The notes under the pieces were generated by a model, which had not been told where the DNA came from, ran no database searches, and saw nothing but the letters and a program-made list of their open reading frames with translations. A program made the translations under genes and the position numbers. From an uncultured Eubacteriales bacterium (GTDB lineage: Bacteria; Bacillota; Clostridia; Christensenellales; Aristaeellaceae), in contig CACYGB010000020.1 of assembly GCA_902773895.1 (NCBI GenBank), forward strand, positions 1 through 51,988: 51,988 bases of DNA, in the 5' to 3' direction. Positions 42,031 to 50,519 of the stretch are shown one piece after another (the stretch's first letter is position 1; every line of letters starts with the position of its first letter).

Positions 42031-42803
42031 TTCATCAGCCGTTTGATGCGCTCAGAAGAATATTTTTCAATCTGCTTCCACAGGGAGGTCAGCTGCTTTT
42101 TGTGGGCGCACAGCTTTTCCGTGCAGTTTTTGCACTGCAAATAATCGTTTGTGTTTTCCGAAAAGCGCTCGGGATGAAGGTAAAATGTTATTTCCCAGCG
42201 GATCAGCAGCGCCACGGACAGCGCCAGCAGGCTCCATGTGTAGCTTTTCCTGACAAAGAACAGCGGCGTAAACATCATGGCGTAATCCCAGTTGTAGATC
42301 CTGCAGGTGCTGCAGCATTTGTTTTTCATGAACCACGTCTGGAACGGGCAGAAAAACAGGATGCAGATAATGTCGCAGATGGAATATACGCTGCACAGCA
42401 GGATCATGATTCCGTCGTCCAGCACGCCTGCCATATGCAAAGCGCCAAAGATCCCGTTAAATACGATCCAGATCAGCGCGATCAGAACGGTGGCGTTATT
42501 GTCGGAAATGGAAATTTCCGTTCTGCCGGATTTGACGTAGTTGCGTGCAAACTGCTTTTGGCATCCGGGGCTTTCCAGCTTGGAAGGGAAGAAACGCAGG
42601 ATCATTTCTGCGACAAAAATGGCCCAGGTGACCAAAAGGATGGCCGGGAGCTTTTCGACACTTTCGATCACCGTTGCCGCGCTGAACAGCCTGTGACGGA
42701 TATAACTGATCAGCAGCAAAACAAACAGCGCGGAGCGGTAGACCAGACGAATATAATGCAATGAGCTGACAATGCTGATCCTCTTTTTGCTTTGCATCTG
42801 CAT
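42027..42803 (-). CDS. Membrane protein with two cysteine clusters, unknown function
   Basis: A 258-residue protein with about six helices. Two Cys-rich cytoplasmic or interfacial segments stand out: FFCPFQTWFMKNKCCSTCRIYNWDYAMM near residues 152-178, and YLQCKNCTEKLCAHKK near the C-terminus (about 221-236). These could bind metal or a cluster. CxxCxxxxCxHK at the end is zinc-finger-like. The start ATG 42803 has AAAGAAGG close upstream. It has a consensus promoter overlapped by a 20-bp palindrome. I recall similar proteins in other Clostridia without a known function. Confidence 0.65.
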   Translation of the reverse strand: MQMQSKKRISIVSSLHYIRLVYRSALFVLLLISYIRHRLFSAATVIESVEKLPAILLVTWAIFVAEMILRFFPSKLESPGCQKQFARNYVKSGRTEISISDNNATVLIALIWIVFNGIFGALHMAGVLDDGIMILLCSVYSICDIICILFFCPFQTWFMKNKCCSTCRIYNWDYAMMFTPLFFVRKSYTWSLLALSVALLIRWEITFYLHPERFSENTNDYLQCKNCTEKLCAHKKQLTSLWKQIEKYSSERIKRLMK

Positions 42804-42873
42804 TCAACCTTCTTTGTGCCGGTGTTTGGCCCTCTGCCCGGACGGACAAAAAGGACCCTCCATATGCGCTTCG

Positions 42874-42919
42874 AATGGAAGCGCGCTTCCATTATATGCC
42901 AAGATTCACGAAATCTCAA
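42874..42919 (-). promoter_or_regulatory. Promoter with a 20-bp perfect palindrome over the -10 region
   Basis: Minus strand: -35 TTGAGA (42919-42914), 17-base spacer, -10 TATAAT (42896-42891). The perfect palindrome AATGGAAGCGCGCTTCCATT (42874-42893) overlaps the -10 end and the predicted start of transcription, as an operator would. It serves the Cys-rich membrane protein gene. Confidence 0.75.
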
Positions 42920-43408
42920 CGGAAAAACAGGGAATATTTGTGATCCAAACCCTGCGCGAACGGCAGGCTCTGCCTTTGCCGGCAGGGCGAGCAGCGATCT
43001 GCGTCGGACAGTCAAGCCCGCCGGGGGATAACAGTGGCTGAAATATTCCCTGATAAAATGCCTCGATCATTCCGCCGGCCTTTCGTCAGGATCCGCAGGG
43101 CCCATGCAGGAAACGGGCGAAAAACACCGAAAATAAATAACGCGGAACGAGGATGAAGGCGCCCGCCTTTCTGGCCAGACGGAGCCAAGGGAGATCCTGC
43201 GGGTCATGATGAAAAACTATGCCGGCGCGGAAGTGATTTTGACGCTGGGTGTCCAGGCTTTTTTCGACGGTGGAAAAGGCCGCTTCTCCAATGGAGCGTG
43301 TCGTCCAATTCGCTTCCCGGCCGCATCCCTGCCCGCAGATGCAGGAGAATGGAACAAATGATTTTCAATCTTCCTCCCCCAAAATGGCTGTGTGTTTTAC
43401 GCGCATAC
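42920..43408. other. Gene-poor region with probable gene remnants
   Basis: No full gene is recognisable. A 51-codon frame at 43206-43361 (MMKNYAGAEVILTLGVQAFF...) has GGGAGATC upstream but no family I know. Short stop-rich stretches on both strands suggest decayed sequence. The base composition looks less GC-rich than in the flanking genes. Confidence 0.4.
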
Positions 43409-43467
43409 AAAAAAGCCCCGAAGTCATCCGCCGTTCCCGATGCGGTCTTGCTCAGGGCTTTTCTTTA
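43409..43467 (-). terminator. Terminator of the MATE gene
   Basis: Minus strand: AAAGCCC ... GGGGCT arms around a long imperfect stem, ending in T6. It lies about 65 bases after the MATE stop. Confidence 0.6.
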
Positions 43468-43530
43468 TGCGGCTGCTGCGGAGGAAGCGCATTACTGCCG
43501 CGCGACGGGCCGGGAAAACATGAAAAGGGA

Positions 43531-44830
43531 TTACTGCTCCTGGGCGGCGATCCGTTTCTTCTTCCATTTTGATCCGTGCCAGCGAATCAGCATAATGACC
43601 GCGCGGAAGATCTCATCCAGCGCCATGGCGATCCAAAGCCCGTGAATGCCCATATGGCATTGGATGGCCAGCAGATGAGCGCCGCCCAGGCCGATGAGCA
43701 TGTTGGAGAAAATGGCCCACAGCGTGGGAAACCTTACGTCGCCAGACCCGCGGAGACAGGGAATGATGGTCAGGTTGCAGGCGCGCCCGACCTCGAGAAA
43801 CAGTTCGATGAGGAACAGCAGCTCGGTATAACGGATCACTTCCGGATTGGAGGTAAAGCAAGAGATAATAAGGGGGACCCGGAAAACCAGGGAAAGCAGC
43901 ACGGCGGATCCGGCGATGACGGCAGCCAGACGGAAAGCCCGGAAGCCCTGTTTTTTTTGCCTCGTCGAAATCCCCGGCGCCCACCAGATGCCCGACCACA
44001 ATCTGCGCTGCCTGCCCTACGGCCGATGAAAAGATCAGGAACAGGATGGCGATGTTGGACATATAGGTTTTCGTGATCAGCTCATTTTCCGAAAGGTACC
44101 ACAGAACCAGGGAAGTAATGATCAGCTGGGACAGCTGGTAAAGGAAGGTTTCCGCAGCGGCGGGAATGCCCAGCTTGAATACCTGCTTCAGTTCCCGGCC
44201 GGGACAGGGCCTGAGCAAACGGAAGAAGGAGGGCTTTTCGACCTTTGTGAACAGGAAGCACGCCATCCCCACGACGCCTGCCGCGCGGCCGATGACGGTG
44301 GCCAGGGCGGCGCCCTTTACGCCCATGCCCGGGATCAGCAGAAGGTTCAGAAGGGTGTTGAGAATATTCATCACCGTGGCGAAGATCATCAGCTGTTTGG
44401 TCAGGCCGTGGCTGCGGATGATAACGCTCATGGCGCTGTACAGGGATTGCAGGAACAGGAAAACACCCACCAGCGTCAGGTAATCGGATGCGAATTCAAA
44501 TGCTTTCTCTTCAGCCCCGATGAAACGCAGCATCGGACCGCTGAACAAAAACACCAGCAGGCCGATCAGCAAGCCCGATACCAGATGCAGCGTCAGCGCC
44601 AGCGCTGCCGCCCGGGAGGCGTTTTCCTTCTGTCCGGCTCCCAGATACCGCGAAATCAGGATGCCCGCTGAGCTGGAAAACACCAGAAACACCATGGACG
44701 TAATCACCTGGTTGGCGGCGTTGACACCGGAGGCGGCCAGATCGTTGTACCAGCTGAGCATGAATACATCCACAAAGCCCAGCATCATATGCAGGATTGC
44801 TTCAATCAGGATCGGGATGGTCAGTTTCAT
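43531..44830 (-). pseudogene. MATE-family efflux protein, frame broken in a T8 tract
   Basis: Two frames together give about 433 residues of a multidrug and toxin extrusion exporter with twelve helices. The first frame (44830 to about 43960) starts MKLTIPILIEAILHMMLGFVDVFML and runs through AGDFDEAKK. The second frame carries GFRAFRLAAVIAGSAVLLSLVFR to the end at 43531 (ALDEIFRAVIMLIRWHGSKWKKK). The break is at eight T on the plus strand (43951-43958, A8 in the gene); seven would restore the frame. A stop codon sits right before ATG 44830 and no good ribosome binding site is seen, so the usual ~10 N-terminal residues may also be missing. Sequencing error, decay or phase variation are all possible. 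Confidence 0.8.
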
Positions 44831-45112
44831 TCATTCCGGCGTCTTTTTTTCGGCGTTGATGATCACATCCGCTACTTTTGTGTGCATAACAAAAAAACTC
44901 TTGCAAATTGATTGGAATCCAAGAAAACTGCACCACGATTGCAGGCACTTTTGCAAGGGAAACACTGATATATTTGGATCGAACGAAGGAAAGAAAACCA
45001 CCGGCTGGATGGAGCACGAAACGCGCTCGCTGGCCGCAGAGGACAAAGAATCAAAGCGGGATGAAACCATTTTCCCGCTCGGCGGTTGCCATACGCTGTC
45101 CGGATGCTTTGC

Positions 45113-45141
45113 TTGCTATGCGCGTGTTTTCGTGTTATAAT
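45113..45141 (+). promoter_or_regulatory. Promoter of the response-regulator gene
   Basis: TTGCTA (45113-45118), 17-base spacer, TATAAT (45136-45141). The gap 44831-45187 holds this promoter and no gene I can recognise. Confidence 0.65.
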
Positions 45142-45187
45142 TCAGGAAACGCACAGGCAAACAAAACGACAGACGCAGGGGATTGAT

Positions 45188-46771
45188 ATGTATCAGATTT
45201 TTGTGGTGGAGGATGAGTTGCTGATCCGGCAGAGCATACGCAACGCCATTGAAAAAATGCAGGGCCCCTATGCCTTCTGCGGCGAAGCGTCGGATGGGGA
45301 AATGGCCCTTTCCATGATGCAGGACCTGATGCCGGACATTCTGCTGACGGATATCCGTATGCCCTTCCTGGACGGTTTTGGGCTGATCCGCCACGCCAAG
45401 GCCATGATGCCCTGGCTGAAGATCGTGATCATCAGCGGCTTCGGGGATTTTGAATCCGCCCAGAAGGCCATTGAACTGGGCGTGGACCAGTATCTGCTCA
45501 AGCCCGTGCGGCCGGCGGACCTGACGCGGGTCATTGAGGAAATGGCGGCCCGCATCGAAAAAAGCAAAGCGGCCTCCGCCGGGGCAGGCGTGTTTGATCA
45601 GGACGCGGTGGGCCAGGCGCTGCGGCAGCGCTTTGTACGCCAGCTGCTCTTTGAAAAGACGGAACTGGGGGCGGTGCTGGAGCAGGCCCGAACACTGAAT
45701 ATGGACATCGTCCGCACGAATTATCTGGTGACGGCGTGCTATTTTGATACCCAAAGCGCGGATATGAGGCGGCTGAACGCCCTGGTGCAGGAGGTCCTTG
45801 CCCGGGAAGAGGACATCCTCTACGATTTTACCGCGCCGGATCAGCTGGCTTTGCTGGCCTTTGGCAGCAGCGAAGAAGCGCTGAACGAGCGCATCTATCG
45901 CCTGGTGAACATCATCCGCCACGAGGTCAAGGATCTGTGTCCCGTGGTAACGGCGGTGGTGGGCAGCGCGGTGCAGCGGCTGGGAGCCATCACTGATTCC
46001 TATAAAGCGGCTGCCGATCTGCTGAAGAAGGTCAGCGGCGTTTCCGCCGGGCAGGTGGTCAACGTCAGCGATACCGCCCAGATCACCGCAGACATTGTCC
46101 ATTTCAACGGTCCCTTCGGGGAAGGGTTCCGGCAGCGGCTGCTGCGCTGCTCGCCCCAGGAGGTGCCTGCCCTGCTGGACGAGGTGCTTTCCGGCCAGGA
46201 AGGGAAGCAGTTTGACAGCATGCTGATGCGCTATTACGCGTTGATTGATATTCTCAAGATTTCCGTGCAAATCGCCGCCCGGCATACCCCCGGCGCGGAT
46301 GAAAAGGATATTGCTGCCCGGCTCAGCGAAAAGCACAATATATTCGCCGCCTCCGGCGATAAAGAATCCTTCCGGCAGACAGCGGAAGGATTGCTGACGG
46401 AGGCTTTGTCCGCCAGGAAGGATACGGCGGGGGAAATGAAATACAGCCACGTCATCAGCAGGGCTGAAAGATACGTGGCGGAAAATTTCTGCGATCCCAA
46501 TATTTCTTTGATTTCCACGGCGCGGTATGTGGGCATGAGCGCCGCGCATTTCAGCACGGTTTTTTCCCAGGCGGTGGGCCGGTCCTTCATCAGCTATCTG
46601 ACGGCGATGCGCATAGAAAGAGCCAAGGAGCTTTTGCGGACCACCAATATGCGGCTTTCCGATATTGCCATGGAGGTGGGCTACAATGAGCCCAACTATT
46701 TCAGCCACGTTTTCCGCAAGGTGGAGGGCATGACTCCCAAGGAATGCCGGGCGCAGGAAGGCGGTCAATAG
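45188..46771 (+). CDS. YesN-type response regulator (receiver plus AraC DNA-binding domain)
   Basis: A 527-residue regulator. The receiver domain has the acidic pair VVEDE, the phosphorylated D55 in LLTDIRMPF and K105 in LLKPV. A middle region of about 270 residues follows. The C-terminal AraC domain has two helix-turn-helix motifs (LISTARYVGMSAAHFSTVFSQAVG and MEVGYNEPNYFSHVFRKVEGMTPKE). The start is ATG 45188; the upstream GGGGATT is a weak ribosome binding site. It is convergent with the kinase operon and overlaps the end of the lipoprotein gene by seven bases. It is the natural partner of the YesM-type kinase and probably controls the sugar importer at the right edge. Confidence 0.93.
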   Translation: MYQIFVVEDELLIRQSIRNAIEKMQGPYAFCGEASDGEMALSMMQDLMPDILLTDIRMPFLDGFGLIRHAKAMMPWLKIVIISGFGDFESAQKAIELGVDQYLLKPVRPADLTRVIEEMAARIEKSKAASAGAGVFDQDAVGQALRQRFVRQLLFEKTELGAVLEQARTLNMDIVRTNYLVTACYFDTQSADMRRLNALVQEVLAREEDILYDFTAPDQLALLAFGSSEEALNERIYRLVNIIRHEVKDLCPVVTAVVGSAVQRLGAITDSYKAAADLLKKVSGVSAGQVVNVSDTAQITADIVHFNGPFGEGFRQRLLRCSPQEVPALLDEVLSGQEGKQFDSMLMRYYALIDILKISVQIAARHTPGADEKDIAARLSEKHNIFAASGDKESFRQTAEGLLTEALSARKDTAGEMKYSHVISRAERYVAENFCDPNISLISTARYVGMSAAHFSTVFSQAVGRSFISYLTAMRIERAKELLRTTNMRLSDIAMEVGYNEPNYFSHVFRKVEGMTPKECRAQEGGQ

Positions 46772-47736
46772 CCGCGGCTGTCGATGAGCGCCTCCGTCAG
46801 CATTTCCCGGTCAAACGCCGTCTCCTCCACATAGGTAAATTTGGGCGGCGTTTCGCCCTGCTCCAGCTGTTCGATGATGGCGCGCACGCGGGGCCCGTGG
46901 AGGGGATTGCATTCCACGTCATAGCTGATTTCTCCGTTTAATATCATATGCAGGGCGGTGCTGCTTGCGTCGAAGGAGACGATTTTCATGTCTTCTCCCG
47001 GCTGCAGCCCCGCTTTTTTCAGCGCGTCGATGGCGCCGTAGGCCATGTTGTCGTTTTCGGAATAGATCAGGTCAAAGGCTGTGCCTTCATTCAGCAGCGC
47101 TTCCACCAGCTCCTGGCCTTTGGCCTGGGTGAAATCCCCGGAAGCGCGGAAAACCAGCTGCCACTCCGGATGGACGGCCAGCCCTGCATCCAGCCCCTCG
47201 GTGCGGCCGATTTGGGCGCTGGAGCCGATATTGCCCTGCAAATGCACGATGCGCAGCGGGGCTTTTTCACGTTCCATCCACTTGACGGCCTCGTCTCCCT
47301 CCTTGCGGAAATCGCTGCCGATCCAGCAGGTGAAGAGGCTGTTATCAGCCACCTCGATCATCCGGTCCACGATGATCACCGGGATGCCGGCGGCCTTGGC
47401 TTCGCTCAGCACGGTTTCCCAGCCCTGCTCGGTGGTGGGCGCCAGCACGATATAATCCACGCCCTGGTTGATGAAATTGCGGATGGCGGTGATCTGCTTT
47501 TCCTGTTTTTGCTGGGCGTCGTCCAGGATCAGGCGGAAGCCGTTTTCGGCGGACAGGGCGGTCTGCATGCTCAGCGTGTTGGCCTTCCGCCAGTCGCTTT
47601 CGGCGCCCACCTGGGAAAAGCCCACCAGGATCAGGCGCTGGTCCTGGGTGGATGCCGGGTCCGTGCCCGGCCTTGCGCAGCCGGCAAGCGATACGCACAG
47701 CAGCGCCAGCAGCGCCGCAAGCAAAAGCTTTTTCAT
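46765..47736 (-). CDS. Sugar-binding lipoprotein (YtfQ/RbsB-like), co-transcribed with the sensor kinase
   Basis: A 323-residue binding protein of the ribose/galactofuranose type. Its signal peptide ends in a clear lipobox (LAGC, cysteine 20), so it is anchored in the membrane. The family core is seen in VGFSQVGAESDWRKANT, FINQGVDYIVLAPTTEQGWETVL, DRMIEV, HLQGNIGSSAQIGRTEG and YSENDNMAYGAIDALK. Its ATG overlaps the kinase stop by four bases. This coupling, rather than to transport genes, suggests it presents a sugar to the kinase as a sensor. A second, separate binding protein at 49446 serves the transporter. Confidence 0.92.
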   Translation of the reverse strand: MKKLLLAALLALLCVSLAGCARPGTDPASTQDQRLILVGFSQVGAESDWRKANTLSMQTALSAENGFRLILDDAQQKQEKQITAIRNFINQGVDYIVLAPTTEQGWETVLSEAKAAGIPVIIVDRMIEVADNSLFTCWIGSDFRKEGDEAVKWMEREKAPLRIVHLQGNIGSSAQIGRTEGLDAGLAVHPEWQLVFRASGDFTQAKGQELVEALLNEGTAFDLIYSENDNMAYGAIDALKKAGLQPGEDMKIVSFDASSTALHMILNGEISYDVECNPLHGPRVRAIIEQLEQGETPPKFTYVEETAFDREMLTEALIDSRGY

Positions 47737-49196
47737 GGTTCCGCTCCTTCCCGATACAGTTGATCCACGCCCCGGCGGGGCAGCAGCACCGTTACGGTGG
47801 TGCCCAGGCCCTGGGCGCTTTCAAAGGACAGGCCGTAGGGCTCGCCGCAGTAGAGGCGGATGCGCTGGTGCACGTTTTTCAGCCCCAGCCCGCTGTGATG
47901 CTCCTCATACTTGCCCGATTGCAGACGGGACAGCTGCTCTGCCGTCATGCCCGCGCCGTTATCCGTCACCTGCAGGCAAATATCCTCGCCCTGGGAAAAG
48001 CCCGTGATGCGGATGGCGCCGCGGCCGCGGCGGTTTTTGATGCCATGGTAAAGCGCGTTTTCGATCAGGGGCTGCAGGATCAGCTTGGGCACCGGCGTAT
48101 CCTGCAATTCCTCGGGCACCGAGATTTCATAGGTCAGAATATCACTGTACCGGATCTGCTGGATCTCCAGGTAGGATTTGGCCTGGATCAGCTCGGCCCG
48201 AAGCGAAATCACGTCCTCGCCCCGGTTCAGCGAGTTGCGGAAGAAGGTGGACAGGCTGGTGACCATGTCGATCACGTCCTCCTCCCGCTGGGATTCGGCC
48301 AGGATCGCGATGGAATCCAGGGTATTATAAAGGAAATGGGGATTGATCTGGGCCTGCAGCAGCTCCAGCTCTGCCCGGTGCAGCGATTGCTGATCCTGCC
48401 GCTGCTTCTCCATCAGCGAGGTGATGCGGCCCGCCATTTTATCAAAGTTCCGATCCAGCGTTTGAAGCTCGGTGATGTTGGTTTCCACCGGCGCGCTGGC
48501 AAAATCGTCGGCCCCGAAACGCTCGGCCTTTTGGGTCAGGGCCTGAATGGGGCCCGTGATGCTGTGGCTGACCCGCAGGGAATAGGTCAGCAGCGTCAGG
48601 AACAGCGCGGCCATGGCCAGCACCGAAAAGAAGATGAGCAGCGTGGCCTGCTGCCCGATCACGTCCCGCAGCCGGGCCAGCTCGCGTACTTCGTCGCCCA
48701 GAAAATCGTGCATGTAGTTTTCGATCAGCTTGGTCAGGCCGGTTTCGCCGCGGATGTTGCGCTCCAGCAGTTCCATGCGCAGATCATATGAATCGGTATG
48801 GGCTATTTCGATCATGTACATGCGCAGGTTGCGGCACATATCCAGCATGCTTCGCACCCGCCAGCGGTTGTCGCTGAGGGTGGTTTCCTGGGCTAGGCGG
48901 CCCAGCACCTGCTCGGCGTTATCCAGTTCCTCCATGGGCAGATCGTCTGCGGAATGTTCGGTGCGCGGGCGGATCACGTGATTGTACATTTCCAGATCCA
49001 GCGTGTTTTTGAACTCCTTGTTGAAATCCGCCGCCGTGTTGGCACAGGCCAGCACGCCGGTATACTGCCGGTTGATGGAGAACAGCATCAGCGTCGCCAC
49101 GGCGATGATAGCCGCCATGAAGGCCGACAGGATCACCAGCAGCCTGCGGATCTGCTGCCGGACGGTACGGGTGGGTGCGGTCTGGCGCGTGGGCAT
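47733..49196 (-). CDS. YesM-type sensor histidine kinase
   Basis: A 487-residue membrane kinase. The first helix (LLVILSAFMAAIIAVATLMLF, about 20-40) and a second (LLIFFSVLAMAALFLTLLTYSL, about 187-208) enclose an extracellular domain of about 145 residues. A HAMP segment follows. The phosphorylated His is in QAQINPHFLYNTLDS, the hallmark of the His_kinase family of YesM/LytS type. The C-terminal ATPase has LILQPLIENALYHGI and VTDNGAGM, then GLGLKNVHQRI. GGAGG precedes the ATG. It should phosphorylate the neighbouring YesN-type regulator after sensing a sugar, perhaps through the lipoprotein encoded next. Confidence 0.95.
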   Translation of the reverse strand: MPTRQTAPTRTVRQQIRRLLVILSAFMAAIIAVATLMLFSINRQYTGVLACANTAADFNKEFKNTLDLEMYNHVIRPRTEHSADDLPMEELDNAEQVLGRLAQETTLSDNRWRVRSMLDMCRNLRMYMIEIAHTDSYDLRMELLERNIRGETGLTKLIENYMHDFLGDEVRELARLRDVIGQQATLLIFFSVLAMAALFLTLLTYSLRVSHSITGPIQALTQKAERFGADDFASAPVETNITELQTLDRNFDKMAGRITSLMEKQRQDQQSLHRAELELLQAQINPHFLYNTLDSIAILAESQREEDVIDMVTSLSTFFRNSLNRGEDVISLRAELIQAKSYLEIQQIRYSDILTYEISVPEELQDTPVPKLILQPLIENALYHGIKNRRGRGAIRITGFSQGEDICLQVTDNGAGMTAEQLSRLQSGKYEEHHSGLGLKNVHQRIRLYCGEPYGLSFESAQGLGTTVTVLLPRRGVDQLYREGAEP

Positions 49197-49225
49197 AGGG
49201 CTCCTCCAATAAAAATGTATAAGGA

Positions 49226-49254
49226 ATTATAGCATAGATCTTTCCGGGAGAACA
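49226..49254 (-). promoter_or_regulatory. Promoter of the kinase/lipoprotein operon
   Basis: Minus strand: extended -10 TGcTATAAT with TATAAT at 49231-49226. A weak -35, TGTTCT (49254-49249), lies 17 bases upstream. It is divergent from the promoter of the binding-protein gene. Confidence 0.5.
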
Positions 49255-49368
49255 GGCAGGAAAAGCAGTTTCCAAAAAAAATATCTGTTTTCAAAAAATA
49301 TTTTCACTTCGTCTCCGCGCACGTGGAAAAAACAGAAAATGTTGTTGGTTTCTTCAAAAAATAATGAA

Positions 49369-49396
49369 TGTTTACGGGAAGAAAAAGAACTATAAT
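49369..49396 (+). promoter_or_regulatory. Promoter of the sugar-binding protein/ABC operon
   Basis: Perfect -10 TATAAT (49391-49396) with a weak -35 TGTTTA (49369-49374) 16 bases upstream. The poor -35 suits a promoter that needs an activator such as the YesN-type regulator. The flanking 49270-49390 is AT-rich. Confidence 0.5.
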
Positions 49397-49445
49397 AACA
49401 GCAACAAAGGCTCGGGAAGAGCCGAAAAAATCAGGAGGGAAAACC

Positions 49446-50426
49446 ATGAAGAAATTTGTCGCATTGCTGCTGGCGCTGGCGCTGGTGCTGGGCTGCTCCG
49501 CCATCGCTGTGGCGGAAGGTGAACTGATCAAGGTAGGCGTTATCAACCTGGACCCCGCTGAATCCGGCTATCGCCAGGCGAACGTGAAAAACCTGACCGA
49601 TACCTTCACCGCCGAGAACGGCTATGACGCCACCTTCGTGACTGCCCCCACTGCCGACAAGCAGCTGGACGCGTTCCGCAGCTTCATCACCGCCGGCGTG
49701 GACTACATCCTGGTGTCCGCCGCCGATACCACCGGCTGGGACAAGGTGCTGCAGGACGCGAAGGAAGCCGGCATTGACGTGTTCCTGTTCGACCGTATGA
49801 TCGAAACCGATCCTTCCAACTACACCGCGGCCGTCGTTTCCGACATGCGTGTGGAAGGCGAAACCGCCGTTGCCTGGCTGGAGAGCCTGGGCCTGGAAGA
49901 ATACAAGATCCTGCACATTCAGGGCCAGCTTGGCAGTGCCGCCCAGATCGGCCGCAGTGACCCGCTGACCGAAAAGTGCGAAGCCGAAGCCAACTGGACC
50001 ATCGTCCGTGAAGGCACCGGCGGCGACACCTGGGACCCCGAAGAAGCCCGTAAGATCGCTGAAGCCGCCATCGACGCCGGCATCGAATTCAACATTGTGT
50101 ACGCTGAAAACGACGGCATGGCCGACGGCGTTGTGGCCGCGCTGGATGCCAAGAAGATCACCCACGGTGTGAACGGCGACGTGGTCATCATGGGCTTTGA
50201 CTGCAATAAGTGGGCGCTGGAAAAGCTGCTGGCCGGCGAATGGAACTATGACGGTCAGTGCTCTCCCTTCCAGGCGGCGGTCATCGACCAGATGATCAAG
50301 GACCTGGAAAACGGCGGCGATCTGTCCTCCTTCGGCCTGAACGAGCTGAACCAGGTGATCTCCGTGGAAAAGGGCTTTGACGCCAAGACCATCACCCAGG
50401 AAGACATCGACAACTACGGACTGTAA
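49446..50426 (+). CDS. Sugar-binding protein of an RbsB/YtfQ-type ABC importer
   Basis: A 326-residue secreted protein (AGGAGGG before the ATG). The signal peptide contains VLGCSAIAVAEGE. A signal peptidase I site after AVA fits better than the imperfect lipobox at VLGC. The fold signs match the lipoprotein at 46765: VGVINLDPAESGYRQANVKN, FITAGVDYILVSAADTTGWDKVL, DRMIET, HIQGQLGSAAQIGRSDP and YAENDGMADGVVAALD. These resemble galactofuranose-binding YtfQ. It is followed by a hairpin and then the transporter ATPase, so it is the transport-linked copy of the pair. Confidence 0.93.
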   Translation: MKKFVALLLALALVLGCSAIAVAEGELIKVGVINLDPAESGYRQANVKNLTDTFTAENGYDATFVTAPTADKQLDAFRSFITAGVDYILVSAADTTGWDKVLQDAKEAGIDVFLFDRMIETDPSNYTAAVVSDMRVEGETAVAWLESLGLEEYKILHIQGQLGSAAQIGRSDPLTEKCEAEANWTIVREGTGGDTWDPEEARKIAEAAIDAGIEFNIVYAENDGMADGVVAALDAKKITHGVNGDVVIMGFDCNKWALEKLLAGEWNYDGQCSPFQAAVIDQMIKDLENGGDLSSFGLNELNQVISVEKGFDAKTITQEDIDNYGL

Positions 50427-50447
50427 TTTGCCTTAGCCAACCAACAG

Positions 50448-50494
50448 GCGCGGTATGAACGGACTGAAACGCGCGTTCATACCGCGCTTTCTTT
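50448..50494 (+). terminator. Hairpin between binding-protein and ATPase genes
   Basis: Perfect 13-bp stem GCGCGGTATGAAC / GTTCATACCGCGC (50448-50460 with 50475-50487), then TTTCTTTC. It probably lets only part of the transcripts continue into the ATPase gene. Confidence 0.75.
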
Positions 50495-50519
50495 CATAGA
50501 GCGGAAGGAGCTGGCCCGA

